A stretch of DNA of 16,704 nucleotides from JBHGXV01 sp041920505. GTDB lineage: Bacteria > Bacillota > Bacilli > Brevibacillales > Brevibacillaceae. Positions 12,880 to 16,704 of this stretch are shown one piece after another; position 1 is the stretch's first letter, and each line of letters begins with the position of its first letter. Location: NCBI GenBank assembly GCA_041920505.1, contig JBHGXV010000003.1, forward strand, positions 1-16,704, given 5' to 3'. Below the pieces are notes generated by a model that was not told the DNA's origin, searched no databases, and saw only the letters and a list, made by a program, of their open reading frames with translations. A program made the position numbers and the translations under genes.

Positions 12880-13947
12880 TTACCTTCCGCCCGTTTCCGC
12901 CCGCAGTGCATAACGGGCGCAATCGATCCCCCGCTGTGCGGCCCAGACGGCCGTCTCGCCGCCGATGGTCAAGGAGACACGACGCAAATCGGCCACCGTC
13001 GGCGCGCCAAGCGCGGTCATCGCGATCCGCAGTTGCTCGTGCAACTCGTCCACGGCAGCCAGACACCCCTCCAGCGTTTCTGTCTGAACCAGCCGCAGGA
13101 AAAACCCGGCCATGCCGACAGCAGAAGCTCCCAATGCCAGGGCCTTGGCGATGTCAAGCCCGTGCCTGAGCCCGCCGGTGGCAACGAACGCGGCGTGGCC
13201 GCATCCGCTCTCCCCCGCCTCCAGCAAACTTTGCACGGTCGAAAGCCCCCAGCTTTCGAACATCGCGAAAGGCCGGGTGCCCCGCCTGTTTTCGATCTGC
13301 GCAAAATTGGTGCCGCCCGCCCCTCCGAGATCGATGATCGTCACGCCGGCGCCGCACAGTTGCCGAATCGTGTCGCGCGCCATGCCGAAGCCCACTTCTT
13401 TGACGATCACCGGGACGGACAGTGCGGAGGCGATCCATTCGATATGGTCCAGATATCCGCGAAAATCGCGATCCCCCTCCGGCATCAGCAACTCCTGCAT
13501 GACATTGAGGTGGAGTTGCAAGGCGTCCGCTTCCAGCATCTCAACGGCCCATTTCGCCTGCTCAACACTGGCCTCCGCGCCGAGGTTGGCAAAAATGACC
13601 CCGCCAGGGTTTTCCTTTCGCACCACCCGGTAGCTGTCCGCCACCGCCGGATCGCGCCACGCGGCCATCTGCGACCCGACCGCCATCGCCAGCTTGCGTT
13701 CGCGCGCCAACACCGCCAGTTTTTGATTGATCCCCGTCGTTGGTTCGGCCCCGCCGGTCATGGCGTTGATGATGATCGGCGATGTCAGGACGATGGCGCC
13801 AAGGCGGGTCTGGATGTCGATGTTACCATAACATATATTCGGTAAACTGTTTGGGATGAAGTGAACATCGTCCAAGCCCTGGTTGCCGGAGGGAAGTGCC
13901 GCCAAGGCGTGCCGGATGTGCTCCCATTTTCTCGCCGATCGGCTCAT
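12880..13947 (-). CDS. fni: Type 2 isopentenyl diphosphate isomerase (FMN-dependent)
   Basis: Interconverts isopentenyl and dimethylallyl diphosphate, the isoprenoid building blocks, using reduced FMN. The 355-residue protein has the family marks in order: RKWEH (6-10), MTGG (63-66), QLHLN (144-148) followed by QE (151-152), KEVGFG (183-188), DLGGAGGTNFAQIE (206-219) and GGLRHGLDIAKALALGA (258-274). ATG at 13947 has GAAGGGA upstream. It occupies the B. subtilis position after the S1-like gene, but a strong terminator lies between them and only 35 bases remain before the start codon, with no clear promoter. No other isoprenoid gene is in the window. Confidence 0.97.
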   Translation of the reverse strand: MSRSARKWEHIRHALAALPSGNQGLDDVHFIPNSLPNICYGNIDIQTRLGAIVLTSPIIINAMTGGAEPTTGINQKLAVLARERKLAMAVGSQMAAWRDPAVADSYRVVRKENPGGVIFANLGAEASVEQAKWAVEMLEADALQLHLNVMQELLMPEGDRDFRGYLDHIEWIASALSVPVIVKEVGFGMARDTIRQLCGAGVTIIDLGGAGGTNFAQIENRRGTRPFAMFESWGLSTVQSLLEAGESGCGHAAFVATGGLRHGLDIAKALALGASAVGMAGFFLRLVQTETLEGCLAAVDELHEQLRIAMTALGAPTVADLRRVSLTIGGETAVWAAQRGIDCARYALRAETGGR

Positions 13948-13982
13948 TGATGTCCCTTCTTTCGTTCTGTCGGTTTCCGCTG

Positions 13983-14009
13983 AAAAAAGGGTACGCAGAT
14001 GCGTACCCT
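13983..14009 (-). terminator. Terminator after the S1-like gene
   Basis: AGGGTACGC and GCGTACCCT (13988-13996 / 14001-14009) form a perfect 9-bp stem with a 4-base loop, followed on the minus strand by TTTTTT. It is 30 bases past the stop codon. Confidence 0.92.
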
Positions 14010-14038
14010 CCGTTTTTGGTCAGACGTGCGTTGACCGC

Positions 14039-15217
14039 TTATTTCAACTTTTCTTTGAGATCGCCGAACAGATCGCCCAGCGTCACGCCCAGGCCCTGAT
14101 TGTTCTCTTGCTGGAAGGCCTGGTGTTCGCGCTTGCTTGCGCGTTCCGCCTGCTCGGCGCGATGTTCTTCCAGCGCGCGGATGCTCAGGCTGATGCGTTG
14201 CTCGCCGATATTGACATCCAGGATTTTGACCTGGACTTCCTGTCCTTCCTTGAGCACTTCACCCGGCGTAGCCACGTGGCGGTTGGCGATTTGCGAGATG
14301 TGCACCAGTCCTTCGACGCCCGGCGCGATTTCGATGAAGGCACCGAAGCTGACGAGACGTTTCACGATCCCGGTCACCACGTCGCCCCGCTTGAACTGCT
14401 CTCCCGCCTTTTCCCACGGACCCGGCGTGGTTTCCTTGATGCTCAGGCTGATGCGCTCGTTCTCTTTGTCTACCTTGAGAACTTTCACTTTTACCTTGTC
14501 GCCTTCCGAAACCACGTCAGACGGTTTTTCTACGCGGGTCCAGGCCAGTTCGGAGACGTGCACCAGACCGTCGACGCCGCCGATGTCGACGAACACGCCG
14601 AAGTCGGTCAGGCGCTGCACGGTACCCTCCAGGATTTGCCCCGGTTGCAGGCTCTCCAGCACGCTTGCTCTCTGCTTTTTCGCTTCTTCTTCCAAAACCG
14701 CTTTGTGAGAGAGGATCACTTTGTTTTTCTCGCGATCCATCTCCACCACTTTCAGCTTCAGCGTGCGGCCTTTGTAATCGGTGAAGTCTTCGACGAAGTG
14801 GCGCTCCACCATCGACGCCGGAATGAAGCCGCGCAGACCGACATCAACCACCAGGCCGCCTTTGACGATTTCCTTGACGGTTGCTTCGATCACCTCGCCG
14901 GACTCCATTTTGCCGGCCAGTTCTTCCCACGCTTTTTCAGCGTCGACCGCTTTCTTGGAGACAACCAGTTCTTCTTTCTCGTCGTTTATTTTGGTCACCT
15001 TCACGTCAAACTCGTCGCCGACCGAAACCACATCGGAAACTTTGTCCACGTGCAGGCTCGATAGCTCGCTGATCGGAATCAGCCCGTCGTATTTGTAACC
15101 GACGTCAACCAAAGCCTGTTTCTCTTCCACTTTGGTCACTTTTGCTTTGACAATGTCGCCGACAGAGAGAGTTTTCACCTCCGTCAGACTCGGGTTGTTT
15201 GTCGTTTCTTCCACCAT
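14039..15217 (-). CDS. ypfD: S1-domain RNA-binding protein (YpfD / RpsA-like)
   Basis: A 392-residue protein with four S1 (OB-fold) domains at about 19-89, 106-173, 193-261 and 278-347, then a charged tail ending GLGVTLGDLFGDLKEKLK. Domains 3 and 4 carry the classic FGVFVDIGGVDGLVHVSEL and FGAFIEIAPGVEGLVHISQI. Gram-positive proteins of this kind are shorter than the six-domain S1 of E. coli and are not firmly bound ribosomal proteins; an RNA-binding or translation role is likely. The start is ATG at 15217, set by AAGGAGG (15226-15232) 8 bases upstream; the longer frame to 15250 has no such site. It follows plsC after 154 bases containing a promoter and an inverted repeat, and it ends in a terminator. 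Confidence 0.95.
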   Translation of the reverse strand: MVEETTNNPSLTEVKTLSVGDIVKAKVTKVEEKQALVDVGYKYDGLIPISELSSLHVDKVSDVVSVGDEFDVKVTKINDEKEELVVSKKAVDAEKAWEELAGKMESGEVIEATVKEIVKGGLVVDVGLRGFIPASMVERHFVEDFTDYKGRTLKLKVVEMDREKNKVILSHKAVLEEEAKKQRASVLESLQPGQILEGTVQRLTDFGVFVDIGGVDGLVHVSELAWTRVEKPSDVVSEGDKVKVKVLKVDKENERISLSIKETTPGPWEKAGEQFKRGDVVTGIVKRLVSFGAFIEIAPGVEGLVHISQIANRHVATPGEVLKEGQEVQVKILDVNIGEQRISLSIRALEEHRAEQAERASKREHQAFQQENNQGLGVTLGDLFGDLKEKLK

Positions 15218-15331
15218 TGACGAAACCTCCTTGAGTACCATCCATTTCACAAAAGCGAAATTAATGAAGAGGGACAGTATGAGTATTTATAGTAACCTCC
15301 GCTTTGAGGCGGGCGGTCAGACTAGACTGCG

Positions 15332-15375
15332 ACGGAGATACGCAGTGATAGTATTCTACCATCTCCGTGTTTCAA
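15332..15375 (-). promoter_or_regulatory. Probable SigA promoter of ypfD with a flanking inverted repeat
   Basis: TTGAAA (15370-15375, overlapping the plsC stop) and TACTAT (15348-15353) are spaced by 16 bases on the minus strand. A perfect 8-bp inverted repeat (ACGGAGAT at 15361-15368 with ATCTCCGT at 15332-15339, minus reading) brackets the -10 box. A nested repeat, GATGGTA-GAA-TACTATC (15347-15363, one G/T pair), overlaps the -10 box itself. This could be an operator or a leader hairpin. Confidence 0.5.
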
Positions 15376-15980
15376 TACTCTCTTGCTGGCGATTTGTGCC
15401 GATCCAGCAAGGTTTTGATGTGCCGCATGATCAGATCGGCGGTTTCCTTCATCGTCTCGGACGTCACTTTGGCCGAGCGTTGCGCCGACAGGTCAATCGG
15501 CTCGCCGTAAACAATCGTGACGGGCCGAAACAGCCGGTACGGCCCGACGATCGCTACCGGAACGACCGTGGCCTGGGACTTGAGCGCAAACATCGCCACG
15601 CCGGGCAAGCCCGCTCCCACTTCTCCCGTCTTGCTTCGCGTCCCTTCCGGAAAGATTCCTAATATTTTCCCTTCTTCCAGCAAGGAGAGCGCCGTGCGGA
15701 TCGCGCCCCGGTCACCGGCGCCGCGCTTGACGGGGAACGCGCCGAACTTGGTGATCAGAAACGAGATCACTGGAATCCGGAACAGTTCCTCCTTCGCCAT
15801 GAAGTGCACCTGCCGGTCGATACCCGCACCCAACAGCGGCGGGTCGAGGTTGCTGATGTGGTTGGCGCACAAAATCACGGGTCCTTCCTTAGGTATATGT
15901 TCAACACCGATCACTTGCCAACGATAAAAGAAGGAAAAAAACCGTCGAAACAACATTCGGAAGAATTTGTAATAGCGCAC
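15372..15980 (-). CDS. plsC: 1-acyl-sn-glycerol-3-phosphate acyltransferase
   Basis: Adds the second acyl chain to lysophosphatidate, giving phosphatidate, at the inner membrane face. The 202-residue protein has the acyltransferase motifs NHISNLD (40-46, catalytic His/Asp), the VKRGAGDRGAIR block (84-95) and FPEGTRSKTG (110-119), plus VPVAIVG. The basic, aromatic N-terminus (VRYYKFFRMLFRRFFSFFYRW) suits membrane-surface binding. The start is GTG at 15980: GGGGGAG, inside the end of cmk, is 8 bases upstream. A TTG at 16007 would overlap cmk and has no good site. It lies 5 bases after cmk and is very likely cotranscribed with it. Confidence 0.94.
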   Translation of the reverse strand: MRYYKFFRMLFRRFFSFFYRWQVIGVEHIPKEGPVILCANHISNLDPPLLGAGIDRQVHFMAKEELFRIPVISFLITKFGAFPVKRGAGDRGAIRTALSLLEEGKILGIFPEGTRSKTGEVGAGLPGVAMFALKSQATVVPVAIVGPYRLFRPVTIVYGEPIDLSAQRSAKVTSETMKETADLIMRHIKTLLDRHKSPAREY

Positions 15981-15985
15981 GCTTT

Positions 15986-16648
15986 TTACTCCCCCGCCTG
16001 TCTGCAAAGATGGAGAATCCGCTGAACCACTTCTTCGATCGAAAGCCCGGTCGTGTCCACGAGAACGGCATCATCCGCCTGTCTGAGCGGCGCCACCGTC
16101 CGTTCGCTGTCGCGGCGGTCGCGCTCGGCGATGTCGGTCATCAGGCTGTCCAGGTCGGCGGTATGCCCCTTGGCGATCAGTTCGGCGAGGCGCCGTTCGG
16201 CCCGCTCGCGGATGGACGCGGTCAAAAAAATCTTGACGTCGGCGTCTGGCAGCACATGCGTACCGATGTCCCGGCCGTCCATCACCACGTTGCCCTCCGT
16301 TGCCATCGCCCGCTGCAAGCGGAGCATCTGGCTGCGCACGGCGGCGTAGCTGGCGACAATGGAGGCGTAGTTACTCACCTCTGGCGTGCGGATCTCGGCC
16401 GTGATGTCCCGGCCGTTCCAATACACCCGCTGCCCATCATCGCCCCGCTCCAGCCGAATCGCCGCTTCCCGCAACAAATCCGCGACGTCGGCTTCGTTCT
16501 CCACAGGGATGTTGTGATGGATAACCGCCCATGCCAAGGCCCGGTACATCGCCCCCGTGTCAATATAGACAAATCCCAGCCGGGCGGCCACGATCCTGGC
16601 GATCGTGCTCTTTCCCGCGCCAGCGGGACCATCGATTGCAATTTTCAT
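15986..16648 (-). CDS. cmk: Cytidylate kinase
   Basis: Phosphorylates CMP and dCMP with ATP. The 220-residue protein has the P-loop GPAGAGKS (7-14), YIDTGAMYRALAW (28-40), DGRDIGTHVLPDADVKIFLTAS (124-145) and the lid segment RDRRDSERTVAPL (176-188). ATG at 16648 was chosen because AGGTGA (16657-16662) lies 8 bases upstream and MKIAIDGPAGAGKST is the usual beginning; the longer frame to GTG 16660 begins inside that site. Its 3' end holds the plsC ribosome-binding site. Its own promoter is not visible in the 44 bases that remain to the window edge. Confidence 0.97.
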   Translation of the reverse strand: MKIAIDGPAGAGKSTIARIVAARLGFVYIDTGAMYRALAWAVIHHNIPVENEADVADLLREAAIRLERGDDGQRVYWNGRDITAEIRTPEVSNYASIVASYAAVRSQMLRLQRAMATEGNVVMDGRDIGTHVLPDADVKIFLTASIRERAERRLAELIAKGHTADLDSLMTDIAERDRRDSERTVAPLRQADDAVLVDTTGLSIEEVVQRILHLCRQAGE

Positions 16649-16704
16649 GTCGGACATCACCTTCTGTGCTGTGCAAAATCAAGCTGCCAAACGAAATAAC
16701 AAAA

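Noticed and set aside
13883..15064. A 393-codon plus-strand frame opposite ypfD and the fni start
   Set aside because: Shadow of the repeated S1 domains; its repeats mirror those of ypfD. No start signal and it crosses a terminator.
15218..15331. Leader of ypfD as a riboswitch or T-box
   Set aside because: I find no T-box sequence, no known riboswitch core and no terminator/antiterminator pair ending before the start codon. Only the promoter-proximal inverted repeats stand out.
1..16704. CRISPR array, insertion sequence, prophage, toxin-antitoxin or defence genes
   Set aside because: No regularly spaced repeats, transposase, integrase, terminal inverted repeats or recognisable defence domains were seen. 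The gene content is conserved core chromosome.

Overview
The window looks like an ordinary core-chromosome segment from an endospore-forming Firmicute (order Bacillales). SpoIVA, HU, FolE and Der read almost residue for residue like their Bacillus counterparts as I remember them. The gene order cmk - plsC - ypfD (S1-like) - fni - yphA - YIEGIA - der - gpsA - yphF - spoIVA - hbs - folE - mtrB follows the B. subtilis ypf/yph/spoIVA/mtr region. The DNA is visibly GC-rich, clearly richer than B. subtilis, which suggests a relative such as Alicyclobacillaceae, Brevibacillus or Tumebacillus. I cannot fix the genus from sequence alone.

Almost everything is on the minus strand, so the genes are read from high to low coordinates. 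(1) 16.7-14.0 kb: cytidylate kinase, a 1-acylglycerol-3-phosphate acyltransferase (PlsC) and an S1-like RNA-binding protein. (2) 13.9-11.0 kb: type 2 isopentenyl diphosphate isomerase, then the membrane proteins YphA and YIEGIA and the small YIEGIA-associated subunit, tightly packed. (3) 11.0-8.0 kb: der, plsY and gpsA, covering ribosome assembly and the glycerol-3-phosphate steps of phospholipid synthesis. (4) 8.0-7.0 kb: a convergent pair, spoVIF (minus) and an unknown gene (the only plus-strand gene), each with a good match to a late mother-cell SigK promoter and sharing a two-way terminator. (5) 6.95-5.5 kb: a small DUF2768-type membrane protein, a 2Fe-2S ferredoxin and the lipoprotein YphF. 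(6) 5.3-2.6 kb: spoIVA, hbs and folE as single genes, each followed by its own terminator. (7) 2.5-0 kb: an AcuB-like CBS/ACT protein, tRNA-Pro(GGG), a lytic transglycosylase, a 30-residue membrane peptide, the TRAP regulator mtrB and a truncated unknown exported or membrane protein at the edge.

Taken together, the genes serve housekeeping functions (nucleotide, phospholipid, isoprenoid and folate synthesis, ribosome assembly, chromosome packing) mixed with sporulation functions (SpoIVA, SpoVIF, and by context the YIEGIA cluster and the unknown plus-strand gene). I found no prophage, insertion sequence, CRISPR array, defence system or biosynthetic cluster. The least explained parts are the unknown plus-strand gene under a SigK-like promoter, the 30-residue peptide, the ferredoxin placed next to sporulation genes, and terminators that sit between closely spaced same-direction genes with no room for a new promoter.
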